In this document: positions 28,018-37,290 of the stretch, piece by piece | How the letters are laid out: each line of letters opens with the position of its first letter | Position numbering within the stretch: position 1 is the stretch's first letter | NCBI RefSeq assembly: GCF_003202235.1 | Contig: NZ_MASU01000007.1 | Span: 124,001 to 188,000, forward strand | From: Prauserella flavalba | GTDB lineage: Bacteria > Actinomycetota > Actinomycetes > Mycobacteriales > Pseudonocardiaceae | Direction of reading: 5' to 3' | DNA length: 64,000 nt | Made by a program: the position numbers and the translations under genes | The notes under the pieces: model-generated | Told to the model about the DNA's origin: nothing | The model's database searches: none | What the model saw: the letters and a program-made list of their open reading frames with translations, nothing else

Positions 28018-28854
28018 CTACCGCCCGTGACGCTCGGTGAGCGCGGCGAACTCGTCGAGCCTGCGCAGCGTCTCGTCCTCCGGCTTGGTGGGCAGATAGA
28101 AGGTCACCCGGTCGACCCCGGCGTCGGCCCACTCGGCGAGGTCCGCCGACGCCCTGCGCCCGATCGCGAACATCGTCACCGGCACGTCCTGGCGGCCCTG
28201 CTCGGCGAGCCACTTGCGGACCCGGCGGATCTCCTCGGGCGTGGTCTCGGCGCGCGGCAGCCAGCCGTCACCGTACGCGACGAGCCGGGCCAGCGCGGCC
28301 GGGCTCTCCCCGCCGATGTAGATCGGCGGGTGCGGCCGCTGCACGGGCTTGGGCCACGCGTAGACCGGGTCGAAGTCCACGAACTCGCCGTGGAACTCGG
28401 CCCGCTCCCGCGTCCAGAGGGCCTTGAGCGCCTGGAGCTGCTCGTCCATCAGCCTGCCCCGCGTGCGCGGGTCGGTGCCGTGGTTGCGCATCTCCTCGCG
28501 GTTCCAGCCCACCCCGACGCCGAACACGAAGCGCCCGCCGGACAGCAGGTCGAGACTCGCCACCTCGTTCGCCGTGTGCAGCACGTCGCGCTGCGGCAGC
28601 AGGGCCACGCCGGTACCGAGCAGGAGGTTCGTCGTCACGGTCGCCGCGCCCGCGAGCGCGACGAACGGGTCGAGGGTCCGGTAGTAGATCCTCGGCAGTT
28701 CCCCGCCGCCCGGATAGGGCGACTCCCTGCTCGCGGGGATGTGCGAGTGCTCGGTCACGAACAGCGAGTCGAACCCGCGGTCCTCCAGCGCCCTGCCCAG
28801 CACGTCCGGCCGGATGCCCTCGTCGGTCAGAAAGGTCGAGACACCGAACTTCAT
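28018..28854 (-). CDS. F420-dependent LLM-class oxidoreductase (Rv2161c-like)
   Basis: A 278-residue luciferase-like monooxygenase-fold protein. The N-terminus KFGVSTFLTDEGI, FDSLFVTEHSHIP (about 33-46), the RFVFGVGVGWNREEM segment and RPHPPIYIGG are typical of the actinobacterial F420-dependent group. ATG 28854 is chosen; an upstream TTG at 28866 would add four residues, and neither has a strong ribosome-binding site. It is likely co-transcribed with the downstream FGD-like gene. The substrate is unknown. Confidence 0.84.
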   Translation of the reverse strand: MKFGVSTFLTDEGIRPDVLGRALEDRGFDSLFVTEHSHIPASRESPYPGGGELPRIYYRTLDPFVALAGAATVTTNLLLGTGVALLPQRDVLHTANEVASLDLLSGGRFVFGVGVGWNREEMRNHGTDPRTRGRLMDEQLQALKALWTRERAEFHGEFVDFDPVYAWPKPVQRPHPPIYIGGESPAALARLVAYGDGWLPRAETTPEEIRRVRKWLAEQGRQDVPVTMFAIGRRASADLAEWADAGVDRVTFYLPTKPEDETLRRLDEFAALTERHGR

Positions 28855-28897
28855 ATGACCAGGCAACCCGGCCGGCCCGCCGATTGTTCCGCCCGGT

Positions 28898-31800
28898 TCA
28901 GACGTTGCGCCGGTACTGGCCCCCGACCTCGAAGAACGCCTCCGTGATCTGGCCGAGCGAGCACACCCGCGCGGCGTCCATCAGCACCGCGAACACGTTG
29001 TCGCCGCGCGTGGCCGCGTCCCGCAGCTCCTTGAGCGCCTGCTGCGCCTCGTCGTGGTGGCGCCGCTGGAAGTCGGCGAGCCGGTCGAGCTGCGACTGCT
29101 TCTGCTCCTCGGTGGCGCGGGCCAGCTCGACCTCCACCTCCTCCTCGTCGGCGTGGGGGTTGCGGAACGTGTTCACCCCGACGATCGGCAGCGAGCCGTC
29201 GTGCTTGAGCCGCTCGTAAAGGATCGACTCGTCCTGGATCTTGCCGCGCTGGTAGCCGGTCTCCATCGCGCCGAGCACGCCGCCGCGCTCGGAGATGCGG
29301 TCGAACTCGGTGAGCACGGCCTCCTCCACGAGGTCGGTCAGCTCGTCGATGACGAACGAGCCCTGCAGCGGGTTCTCGTTCTTCGACAGGCCCCACTCCT
29401 TGTTGATGATCATCTGGATCGCCATCGCGCGGCGCACCGAGCTCTCGCTCGGCGTGGTGATCGCCTCGTCGTAGGCGTTGGTGTGCAAGGAGTTCGCGTT
29501 GTCGTAGAGGGCGCACAGGGCCTGCAGCGTGGTGCGGATGTCGTTGAAGCTCATCTCCTGTGCGTGCAGCGAGCGGCCCGACGTCTGCACGTGGTACTTG
29601 AGCTTCTGCGACCGGTCGTTCGCGCCGTAGCGCTCCCGCATCGCGACCGCCCAGATCCGCCGGGCGACCCGGCCGAGCACCGAGTACTCCGCGTCCATGC
29701 CGTTGGAGAAGAAGAACGACAGGTTCGGCGCGAAGTCGTCGATGTCCATGCCGCGCGCGAGGTAGGACTCGACGTAGGTGAACCCGTTGGCGAGCGTGAA
29801 GGCCAGCTGCGAGATCGGGTTGGCCCCGGCCTCGGCGATGTGGTAGCCGGAGATCGACACCGAGTAGAAGTTGCGGACGCCCTTCTCGATGAACCACTCC
29901 TGGATGTCGGCCATCATCCGCAGGCTGAACTCGGTGGAGAAGATGCAGGTGTTCTGGCCCTGGTCCTCCTTGAGGATGTCGGCCTGCACGGTGCCGCGCA
30001 CCTGGTGCAGCGTCCAGTCGCGGATCTGCTCGGCCTCCTCCGCCGAAGGCTCGCGCCCGTGCTCCTCCCGGAACGCGTCGAGCTTCTGGTCGACCGCCGT
30101 GTTGAGGAAGAACGCGAGGATCGTCGGGGCGGGGCCGTTGATCGTCATCGAAACCGACGTGCTCGGCGCCGTGAGGTCGAAACCGTCGTAGAGCACCTTC
30201 ATGTCGTCGAGCGTCGCGATGGAGACGCCGGAGGTGCCGACCTTGCCGTAGATGTCAGGCCGGGTCGCCGGGTCGAAGCCGTAGAGCGTCACCGAGTCGA
30301 ACGCCGTCGACAGCCGCTTGGCCTCGGAGTCGGCGGAAAGGTACTTGAACCGCCGGTTGGTGCGGAACGCGTCACCCTCGCCCGCGAACATGCGCGCCGG
30401 GTCCTCGCCCTCGCGCTTGAACGGGAAAACGCCTGCCGTGTAGGGAAAGTAGCCAGGCAGGTTCTCGCGGCGCAGGAACGACACCAGCTCACCGGAGTCG
30501 CTGTAGCGTGGCAGCGCGACCCTCGGCACGCGGTTGCCGGACAGGGTCTCCCGCCAGAGCTGCGTGTGGATCTCCTTGTCGCGGACCTTGAAGACCAGCT
30601 CCTCGCCCCGGTACTCCTCGGCGAGGCGCTTCCACTCCTCCAGCAGCTTCACGGTCGAACCGTCCACACCGGACTCGGCGTCGGCGAGCAGCCGGTCGAG
30701 CGCCTCGGTGTCGGCGCCTGCCGCGGCCAGCTCGTCGCGCGCGGCGGCGAGGTGCTCGCGCCTGCGCACGGCCTCGACCTGGCTCGCGGTCCGGTCGTGG
30801 TAGCCGCGCACGGTGGCCGCGATGTCGGCGAGGTAGCGGGTGCGGTCGGTGGGGATGATCGTGCTGAGCTCGGTGGAGACCTTGCCCTCGGCCTTCGGCA
30901 GCACCCCGGCCGACACCGACAGCCCGCTGCCCGCGAGCAGGTCGCGCAGGTGCTGGTACAGCGCCGTGACACCGTCGTCGTTGAACTTCGCGGCGCTCGT
31001 GCCGAACACCGGCATGTCCTCGGGCGCGGCGTGGAACTCCTCGCGGTTGCGCACGAGCTGCCGGGCCACGTCGCGACGGGCGTCCTCCGCGCCTCGCCGC
31101 TCGAACTTGTTGATGGCGACGGCGTCGGCGAAATCGAGCATGTCGATCTTCTCGAGCTGCGAGGCCGCGCCGAACTCGGGCGTCATGACGTACAGCGCGT
31201 GGTCGACGTGGTCGACGATGCCCGCGTCGCCCTGGCCGATGCCGGGGGTCTCGACTATCACGAGGTCGTAGCCGGCGGCCTTGCACGCGAGGATGGCCTC
31301 GTCCAGGCCGGCGGGGATCTCGCCGCTGGTGGTGCGCGTGGCCAGCGAGCGGAAGAACACGCGGTCGCCGTCGAGGCAGTTCATGCGGATGCGGTCGCCG
31401 AGCAGCGCGCCACCGCCCTTGCGCCGCGTCGGGTCGATCGCGAGCACCGCGATGCGGAGCTTGTCCTCCTGGTCGAGCCGGAACCGGCGCACCAGCTCGT
31501 CGGTGAGCGACGACTTGCCGGAGCCGCCGGTGCCGGTGATGCCGAGCACCGGAACCGTGCGGGCCCGTGCCGCGTCGCGGATCGCGGTGACCCACTCCCC
31601 CGGCAGGACCTCCTGCTGCAGGCGCGTGATCGTCCGCGCGAGCGTGGGGACGTCACCGGAGAGCAGCTGGTCGACCGACCCGGTCTCCTGCGCCGCGAGG
31701 TCGACGTCGCACGCCGCGATCATCGAGTTGATCATGCCGGGCAGCCCCAGCTGGAGGCCGTCGTCCGGCGAGAAGATCCGCGCCACGCCGCGGGAGTGCA

Positions 31801-32134
31801 GCAGGTCGATCTCCTCGCGGACGATGACGCCGCCACCGCCGCCGAACACCTTGACGTGCCCGGCGCCGCGCTCCCGGAGCAGGTCGACGAGGTACGTGAA
31901 GTACTCGACGTGCCCGCCCTGGTACGCGCTGATGGCCACGCCCTGCACGTCCTCCGAGATCGCCGCCGTGACGACCTCGTCCACCGACCGGTTGTGACCG
32001 AGATGGACCACCTCGGCGCCCTGCGACTGCAGAATCCGCCGCATGATGTTGATGGACGCGTCGTGACCGTCGAAGAGGCTCGCCGCGGTCACGAACCGGA
32101 CGGGGTGCGCAGGCCGGTGCAGTTCGGAGGTCAT
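28898..32134 (-). CDS. icmF: Fused isobutyryl-CoA mutase IcmF
   Basis: A 1078-residue coenzyme-B12 mutase interconverting isobutyryl-CoA and n-butyryl-CoA. Domain order: B12-binding domain with DGHDASI (residues 22-28, the His ligand) and GGGGGVI; MeaI-like G-protein chaperone with the Walker A GTGGSGKSS (about 200); linker; then the TIM-barrel mutase domain (RRFKYLSADSEAKRLSTAFD, GTSGVSIATLDDMK, SISGYHIAEAGANP). This fusion of all parts is diagnostic of IcmF. GGAGG lies only 1 nt from ATG 32134, an unusually short spacing. Its role is in valine and branched or C4 acyl-CoA metabolism. Confidence 0.95.
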   Translation of the reverse strand: MTSELHRPAHPVRFVTAASLFDGHDASINIMRRILQSQGAEVVHLGHNRSVDEVVTAAISEDVQGVAISAYQGGHVEYFTYLVDLLRERGAGHVKVFGGGGGVIVREEIDLLHSRGVARIFSPDDGLQLGLPGMINSMIAACDVDLAAQETGSVDQLLSGDVPTLARTITRLQQEVLPGEWVTAIRDAARARTVPVLGITGTGGSGKSSLTDELVRRFRLDQEDKLRIAVLAIDPTRRKGGGALLGDRIRMNCLDGDRVFFRSLATRTTSGEIPAGLDEAILACKAAGYDLVIVETPGIGQGDAGIVDHVDHALYVMTPEFGAASQLEKIDMLDFADAVAINKFERRGAEDARRDVARQLVRNREEFHAAPEDMPVFGTSAAKFNDDGVTALYQHLRDLLAGSGLSVSAGVLPKAEGKVSTELSTIIPTDRTRYLADIAATVRGYHDRTASQVEAVRRREHLAAARDELAAAGADTEALDRLLADAESGVDGSTVKLLEEWKRLAEEYRGEELVFKVRDKEIHTQLWRETLSGNRVPRVALPRYSDSGELVSFLRRENLPGYFPYTAGVFPFKREGEDPARMFAGEGDAFRTNRRFKYLSADSEAKRLSTAFDSVTLYGFDPATRPDIYGKVGTSGVSIATLDDMKVLYDGFDLTAPSTSVSMTINGPAPTILAFFLNTAVDQKLDAFREEHGREPSAEEAEQIRDWTLHQVRGTVQADILKEDQGQNTCIFSTEFSLRMMADIQEWFIEKGVRNFYSVSISGYHIAEAGANPISQLAFTLANGFTYVESYLARGMDIDDFAPNLSFFFSNGMDAEYSVLGRVARRIWAVAMRERYGANDRSQKLKYHVQTSGRSLHAQEMSFNDIRTTLQALCALYDNANSLHTNAYDEAITTPSESSVRRAMAIQMIINKEWGLSKNENPLQGSFVIDELTDLVEEAVLTEFDRISERGGVLGAMETGYQRGKIQDESILYERLKHDGSLPIVGVNTFRNPHADEEEVEVELARATEEQKQSQLDRLADFQRRHHDEAQQALKELRDAATRGDNVFAVLMDAARVCSLGQITEAFFEVGGQYRRNV

Positions 32135-32213
32135 GCCTCCAAAATACTTGGACTTCCTACTGTTTTGAACCCAAGCTTCACCGTGATGGCGGTCTCAGCC
32201 GCCCGTAATCGAT

Positions 32214-32828
32214 TCAGCCGGCAGCGGTCGGCGAACGGAGCGCGATCCACTGGCGCATCGCGTACTCGACCAGCGTGATCAGCGTTTGCTTGGTGGACTC
32301 CCGGTCACGGGCGTCGCAGCGCACGATCGGGATGGCCTGGTCGATCGACAACGCCTCTCGAACATCGTTCAGGTCGTGGTGTAACACGCCGTCGAACGTG
32401 TTCACCCCCACGATGTAGGGCAGGCCCCTGTCCTCGAAGAAGTCGACCGGGGCGAACGAGTCCGCGAGCCGCCTGGTGTCGGCGAGCACCACGGCGCCGA
32501 TCGCGCCGCGCACCAGGTCGTCCCACATGAACCAGAAGCGCTGCTGGCCGGGAGTCCCGAAGAGGTACAGGATCAGATCCTCGTCGAGAGATACCCGGCC
32601 GAAGTCCATGGCCACGGTCGTCGTGGCCTTGTTGGGCGTCGCCTCGAGATCGTCGATGCCGGTACTGGCGTCCGTCATCATCGCCTCGGTCGTCAGCGGC
32701 ACGATCTCCGACACCGAACCGACGAAGGTCGTCTTGCCCGCCCCGAACCCGCCGGCCACGACGATCTTGGCCGACGTCATCGTCTTCGGCGCGGCTTCGC
32801 GCGGTGCCTTAAAGCCGACGGAGTCCAC
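32214..32828 (-). CDS. cvnD: Conservon GTPase CvnD
   Basis: A 204-residue small GTP-binding protein of the MglA/Arf-like conservon group. The P-loop is VVAGGFGAGKTTFVG (about residue 23), switch II reads YLFGTPGQQRFWFMW, and the specificity motif is GVNTFDG (the usual NKxD is altered). It acts with the sensor-like kinase CvnA, roadblock protein CvnB and DUF742 protein CvnC as a membrane-associated complex. GTG 32828 starts inside cvnC (20-nt overlap), so expression is coupled. It is the last gene of cvnA-B-C-D. Confidence 0.93.
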   Translation of the reverse strand: MDSVGFKAPREAAPKTMTSAKIVVAGGFGAGKTTFVGSVSEIVPLTTEAMMTDASTGIDDLEATPNKATTTVAMDFGRVSLDEDLILYLFGTPGQQRFWFMWDDLVRGAIGAVVLADTRRLADSFAPVDFFEDRGLPYIVGVNTFDGVLHHDLNDVREALSIDQAIPIVRCDARDRESTKQTLITLVEYAMRQWIALRSPTAAG

Positions 32829-33420
32829 TCAAAACCCTTTCCATCAACATCAGATGCGCTTCGGCGCCCTCGTCACCGGAGATGGTCTTGTGCACGGTGA
32901 CCAGCCCCGTGTCCGCCGCGTCACTGATCAACACCCGCGCCACGCCGAGCGGGACACGGAGAGCCGCAGCGATCTCGGCGACCGAACGTGGGGTTCGACA
33001 TTCTTCCATGATCAGCTGGTGCTCGATCTGGTCGGGCACCGCCATCACAGCGGCCTCGCGAGTGGAGACCAAGGTCTCGAGCTCCAGCGGGTAGTTCGCC
33101 TTCGTCCGGCCGCCGGTGATGGCGTACGGACGGACGAAACCGGTCTCCTCCGCTGGATTAGGCGCTGTGGCCGGTATGAACGGGATGGCTTCGGCCGACA
33201 CGAACTGCTCCTCTCCGGTCCCTGACCGGGTCTCACCGCGCTCCTCCGCCTCGGACGGCGGGAGCGCCGGTGGTGCTTCCCGGCCGTTGACGTCACCGGG
33301 GTCGTCCCTGCGTTTGACCTTCTTGCGACGGCCACGACCGGAACCCAGCCCGAAACCATTGAGCACGTCGGCGAACGTGCCCGGATCGTCCTCGGCCGAG
33401 GATCCAGCCCCCGTGCTCAT
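32809..33420 (-). CDS. cvnC: Conservon DUF742 protein CvnC
   Basis: A 203-residue protein. The first 110 residues are low-complexity and charged (basic patch GRGRRKKVKRRDD, then Glu-rich). The C-terminal part is the DUF742 winged-helix-like domain beginning VRPYAITGGRTKANYPLELE, with VAEIAAALRVPLGVARVLIS as the helix-turn-helix-like segment. In conservons it bridges the roadblock protein and the GTPase; direct DNA binding is not established. The N-terminal extension is longer than in many homologues. It overlaps cvnD by 20 nt and starts 7 nt after cvnB. Confidence 0.92.
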   Translation of the reverse strand: MSTGAGSSAEDDPGTFADVLNGFGLGSGRGRRKKVKRRDDPGDVNGREAPPALPPSEAEERGETRSGTGEEQFVSAEAIPFIPATAPNPAEETGFVRPYAITGGRTKANYPLELETLVSTREAAVMAVPDQIEHQLIMEECRTPRSVAEIAAALRVPLGVARVLISDAADTGLVTVHKTISGDEGAEAHLMLMERVLSGLRRL

Positions 33421-33427
33421 CGCGCGG

Positions 33428-33880
33428 TCATCCCACCGGTTCGCCGACCAGCGGGCCGCCCGCGCCCTGCAGCTGAGCCCGCAGCTCCGGCGTGAGGATC
33501 TGCCCGACGCGGTCGACGAGCAGCGTCATCTCGTACGCCACCTGACCGATGTCGCAGTTGGGCGCGGCCAGCACCGCGAGGCACGAGCCGTCGCTGATGG
33601 ACATCAGCACCATGATGCCGAGCTCCATCTCCACGACGGTCTCGTTGACCGCACCCGCCTCGAAGCAGCGCGCCGCACCCTGGGTGAGGCTGACGAGCCC
33701 GGAGGCGACCGCGGCGAGCTGGTCGGCCCGGTCGAGGGGCAGCCGGTTGGAGGCGGTGAGCAGAAGCCCGTCCGCCGACACCACCACGGCGTGGGCGACG
33801 CCGGGCACCCGCTCGGCGAAGTCGTTCACCAGCCACCCGAACTGATTCTGCTGGGGCTGAGCCCGTTCCGGCGCGGTCAT
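33428..33880 (-). CDS. cvnB: Conservon roadblock/LC7 protein CvnB
   Basis: A 150-residue roadblock/LC7 domain protein, likely GTPase-activating or scaffold partner of CvnD. Typical elements: FGWLVNDFAERVPGVAHAVV, VSADGLLLTAS, and LAAVASGLVSLTQGAARCFE. The ATG overlaps the cvnA stop by 4 nt (ATGA), so it is translated from the same message. No signal or membrane segments; it would sit at the membrane through CvnA. Confidence 0.93.
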   Translation of the reverse strand: MTAPERAQPQQNQFGWLVNDFAERVPGVAHAVVVSADGLLLTASNRLPLDRADQLAAVASGLVSLTQGAARCFEAGAVNETVVEMELGIMVLMSISDGSCLAVLAAPNCDIGQVAYEMTLLVDRVGQILTPELRAQLQGAGGPLVGEPVG

Positions 33881-36800
33881 TCACCCTCCACTTTCTCTTG
33901 AGTGCTCTCGGTCGCCTGAGCGGTCCGATGCCTGCCTCGGCGAATACCCTGCTGGAAGCTGCTGAGCCTGCCCCTGACGTCCGCGGGGTCGCGTTCGGTT
34001 CGTGGCCGGCTCTCGGTCGTGCTCGCTGCGGACACGCTGCCGGGGAGCAGCTGTTCGCCCCTGCGGCGCCTCGGCAGGCCCGCCGCCGTGTAGCTCGACG
34101 GCGAGGACTCGGCCACCGCCTGCACCGTCCGCCACCGGTCGTCGGAGGCGAACGCCCACTCCGAGGCGGGAGCCGCGCCCTGCGGCGCGGGGTCCGGGGC
34201 GGACCGCGCCGCCGCGGTGTCCGCCGCCTGCCTCGGTTCCGGCGTCTGTGCCGACTTCTTCCTCGGCTGCCGCTGCGGCAGCCCCGAGGCGGTGGTCTTC
34301 GGCTGCTCCGCCTGCGGCTGGTCCGGGGTCGCCGGCTCGGCGGCGCCGCTCTGCCTGCGGCCGCGGCTCACGCCCTGCTGGAAGCTGCTGAGCCTGCTGC
34401 GCACGTCGACCGGGTCCCTGGCGGGCAGTTCCGGCTTGCCGTCCTTCTCCTTCGCCCCGGCGCCGGTGGCCGGTGCGGGCGGGACCGCGCTGCCAGGCAG
34501 GAGCTGTTCCCCCTTGCGGCGCCGGGGCAGTCCCGCCTCGGTGTAGTCCGAAGGCGACACCTCCGACACGGCCTGCACGGTGCGCCACCGCTCGTCCGCG
34601 GCGAAGTCCCAGCCGCTGCGGCCGCCCTGCGACGCCGCCGCGTCGGCGTCGCTGCGGAACCACACCGACAGCATCTCGTCGAAGATCGGCGTCGTCTCCG
34701 ACGGGTCCATGCTCTGCCGGGCGCGGCGCTCGGCGTCGCTCTGCGTGGTCGCCGCGCTCCACCAGTCGCTCACCACGGTGCTGTTGGCGGCGAACAGTTC
34801 CTTGCCGCTCAACGCCTCGTCGGACTGTTCCTGCTCCGGGGACGCCTCGGACTTCTCCTCCGGCTCCGGCTGCTGCCCGGTCTCCTCTGCAGGCTTCTCG
34901 GGGGACGGCGTGCGCTCGGTGGCCTCCGTGTCCTCGGGGACCGGGCCGTCGGTGACAGCCGGGTTGGCCGCGGTGGTCTCCGCCGCCGTCTGCGGGGGCA
35001 CGACGCCGTTGCGGGACGGCTCCTCGGCCGCCCGCTGGTCCTGCTGCGGCCAGCGGGGCGGTGCCTGCGGCGTGCGGGCCTGGTCCTGCGGCTCGTCGCG
35101 CCCGATCGGCGTGAACAACGCGGTGCCGGACACCTCGTTGGCCGAGGGCGGAGGCGTGCCCTGCGAGAACGCGGGCACCGCACCCGGCCTGCTCGCGCCG
35201 TTGACCTTCCGGCGCGGCAGCCCGCCGGGGCCCTGGCCGGCCGGGGCCGAGGGCTGCGGCGCCTGCGGCAGCTGCTGGGTGGTCTCGCCCTGCGTGGGCA
35301 TGGAGTGCGGCGCGCCCTGGCCGTCCATCACGAGCTCGGCGGGCACCGTCACGGTGGCACGCACCCCGACGATGTCCTTGCCACCGTGCAGGGCGACGCC
35401 GAAGCCGTGCCTGCCCGCGAGGCGGCCGACCACGAACAGGCCCATGCGGCGCGACGTGGCGAGGTCCACGGAGCCCGCCTCGGTCAGGCGCGCGTTGGCC
35501 TCCATCACCTCGGCCTCGTTCATGCCGATGCCGCGGTCCATGATGTCGATCGACAGCGAGCCGTCCTCCTGCCGCCGCGTCGCCACGGTCACCTGCGTCT
35601 CCGGCGCGGAGAACGCGGTGGCGTTGTCGAGCAGCTCGGCGACGAGGCGAACCAGGTCACCCGCCGCGTAGCCGACGACCCGCACCTGCGGCGGAGGCTG
35701 CACCACGACCCGCTGGTACTGCTCGATCTCCGAGACCGCGGCCCGCAGGACGTCGGTGGTGCTGACGGGCTGACCGGACCTGCGGCCCGGTTCCGCGCCG
35801 GAGAGGACCATGAGGTTCTCGTTGTTGCGCCGCATGCGCGTGGCGAGGTGGTCGAGCTGGAACAGCGTCGCAAGCTGGTCGGCGTCCTCCTCGTCGCGTT
35901 CGAGCCGTTCGATCAGCTGCAGCTGCCGCTGCACGAGGCTCTGGCTGCGCCGCGACAGGTTGACGAACACGCTCGCGTAGCCGGTCCGCATGCCCGCCTG
36001 CTCGACGGCGAGCCGCAGCGCCTGGCTGTGCACGGCGTCGAACGCCTTGGCGACCTGGCCGATCTCGTCGTCGGTCCGCACGGGAACTGGAGTGACGTCG
36101 GTGCTCTGCGACCGGCCCTCCTGGATGTTGCGCACGGCGGCGGGCAGGTCGTGCTCGGCGACCTCCAGTGCCCTGGTGCGCAGGAGCTTCAGCGAGCGCA
36201 GCAGCTGCCGCGTGATGAGGAAGACCACGGCGGCGGCCAGCAGCAGCGCGATGACGAGGACCACGGCGAGCACGACCACGCCCGTGCTCGCGCCGTCGGC
36301 CAGCTCTCCCGCCGTGCTGGTGAGCTCGCCACCGAGCCGGTCACCGACCTCGCCGAGGCTCGTGAACACGGCGCCGGAGGCGTCGGCCCACTGCTGTTCC
36401 GAGGTCGAGCCGAAGCTCGCGGAGCCACCCGAGTCCTGCTCGGCGAGCACCGTCTTGACCACGCGGTCACGGTTGTCGAAGGCGTCGCCGCGCACCGTGG
36501 TGTCGAAGTCCTGGCGCTGCGCGCCGGTGGCGGCGATGCGGAACTCCGCGATGCGGTCGGTCAGCCGCACGTCCGAAGTGCGGACCTGGTTGAACTCGCT
36601 CGGCGCGAGCCCGCCGCGGCCGATGCCGTAGCCGATCAGCGCCTGCTGGACGGACACCTCCTCCCGCGCGACGAGCAGGTCGTGCGCCGCGCTCGGCGTA
36701 CCGCCGAGACCGTCGTCGCCCATGCCAGCCACCACGGCGACGTCGAGGTTGAGCAGGGCCGAGGTGATGCTCGAGTACTCGGTGACGGCCTGCACGGCGC

Positions 36801-37290
36801 CGACCTGCCCTGCGGCGACCTGCTCGCGCAGGCTGGCGAGCCTGCCCAGCTGGTCGCGGACCTCCTGCCGGGGGCCTGCGATGCCGTCCAACTCGGCGGC
36901 GCCCGCCGCCGAGCTGAGCGGGCCGACGGCACGGTCGACGTCGGCTCGCGCGTCACGAAGCTCCGGTGAGTTCAGTCCGGAGCCGTCGGTGAGCAGCCGC
37001 GCGGTCTGCGTGCGCTCGCGCTGCAGGCCGTCGAGCGCGGTGCGTGTGGCGGCGCCGAGGTCGGCGAGCTGCGCCACGCGGTCGTAGCGGTCGGAGCGCT
37101 CGATCTGGTTGCCGAGCGTGATGCCGCCCAGCACGAGCGCGATGACGATGGGGACCAGCGTGACGGCGCCCAGCTTGACGGGCAGGCTCCAGTCGCGCCA
37201 TCGCACGAGGGCACGCCATCTGGGCGGAGTGGGGGCCGGCTGGCCGAGAAGCGTCCCCACGGGCACTTGACCTTCTCCAGCAACGGTCAC
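33877..37290 (-). CDS. cvnA: Conservon sensor histidine-kinase-like protein CvnA (NIT domain)
   Basis: An 1137-residue membrane sensor. There are two transmembrane helices (about 36-60 and 337-360) flanking an extracytoplasmic helical NIT (nitrate/nitrite-sensing-type) domain. A HAMP region (about 360-430), a helical segment with LDHLATRMRRN (H-box-like) and an HATPase domain (N-box LLDNATAFSAP, about 553; G1 DRGIGM, about 586) follow. The C-terminal 420 residues are Pro/Glu/Gln-rich and end in two copies of a module (WRTVQAV, GLPRRR, GEQLLPGS, LSSFQQG). GTG 37290 is chosen for GGAGGA nine nucleotides upstream. First gene of cvnABCD. Confidence 0.9.
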   Translation of the reverse strand: MTVAGEGQVPVGTLLGQPAPTPPRWRALVRWRDWSLPVKLGAVTLVPIVIALVLGGITLGNQIERSDRYDRVAQLADLGAATRTALDGLQRERTQTARLLTDGSGLNSPELRDARADVDRAVGPLSSAAGAAELDGIAGPRQEVRDQLGRLASLREQVAAGQVGAVQAVTEYSSITSALLNLDVAVVAGMGDDGLGGTPSAAHDLLVAREEVSVQQALIGYGIGRGGLAPSEFNQVRTSDVRLTDRIAEFRIAATGAQRQDFDTTVRGDAFDNRDRVVKTVLAEQDSGGSASFGSTSEQQWADASGAVFTSLGEVGDRLGGELTSTAGELADGASTGVVVLAVVLVIALLLAAAVVFLITRQLLRSLKLLRTRALEVAEHDLPAAVRNIQEGRSQSTDVTPVPVRTDDEIGQVAKAFDAVHSQALRLAVEQAGMRTGYASVFVNLSRRSQSLVQRQLQLIERLERDEEDADQLATLFQLDHLATRMRRNNENLMVLSGAEPGRRSGQPVSTTDVLRAAVSEIEQYQRVVVQPPPQVRVVGYAAGDLVRLVAELLDNATAFSAPETQVTVATRRQEDGSLSIDIMDRGIGMNEAEVMEANARLTEAGSVDLATSRRMGLFVVGRLAGRHGFGVALHGGKDIVGVRATVTVPAELVMDGQGAPHSMPTQGETTQQLPQAPQPSAPAGQGPGGLPRRKVNGASRPGAVPAFSQGTPPPSANEVSGTALFTPIGRDEPQDQARTPQAPPRWPQQDQRAAEEPSRNGVVPPQTAAETTAANPAVTDGPVPEDTEATERTPSPEKPAEETGQQPEPEEKSEASPEQEQSDEALSGKELFAANSTVVSDWWSAATTQSDAERRARQSMDPSETTPIFDEMLSVWFRSDADAAASQGGRSGWDFAADERWRTVQAVSEVSPSDYTEAGLPRRRKGEQLLPGSAVPPAPATGAGAKEKDGKPELPARDPVDVRSRLSSFQQGVSRGRRQSGAAEPATPDQPQAEQPKTTASGLPQRQPRKKSAQTPEPRQAADTAAARSAPDPAPQGAAPASEWAFASDDRWRTVQAVAESSPSSYTAAGLPRRRRGEQLLPGSVSAASTTESRPRTERDPADVRGRLSSFQQGIRRGRHRTAQATESTQEKVEGE

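Noticed and set aside
29054-32278. A 1074-codon open frame opposite icmF
   Set aside because: It is an antisense shadow caused by GC-rich third positions; the sense gene has full IcmF motifs and this frame has Arg/Gly/Val-rich non-protein composition.
33898-36969. A 1023-codon plus-strand frame opposite cvnA
   Set aside because: Composition is that of an antisense shadow; cvnA has clear sensor and ATPase motifs on the other strand.
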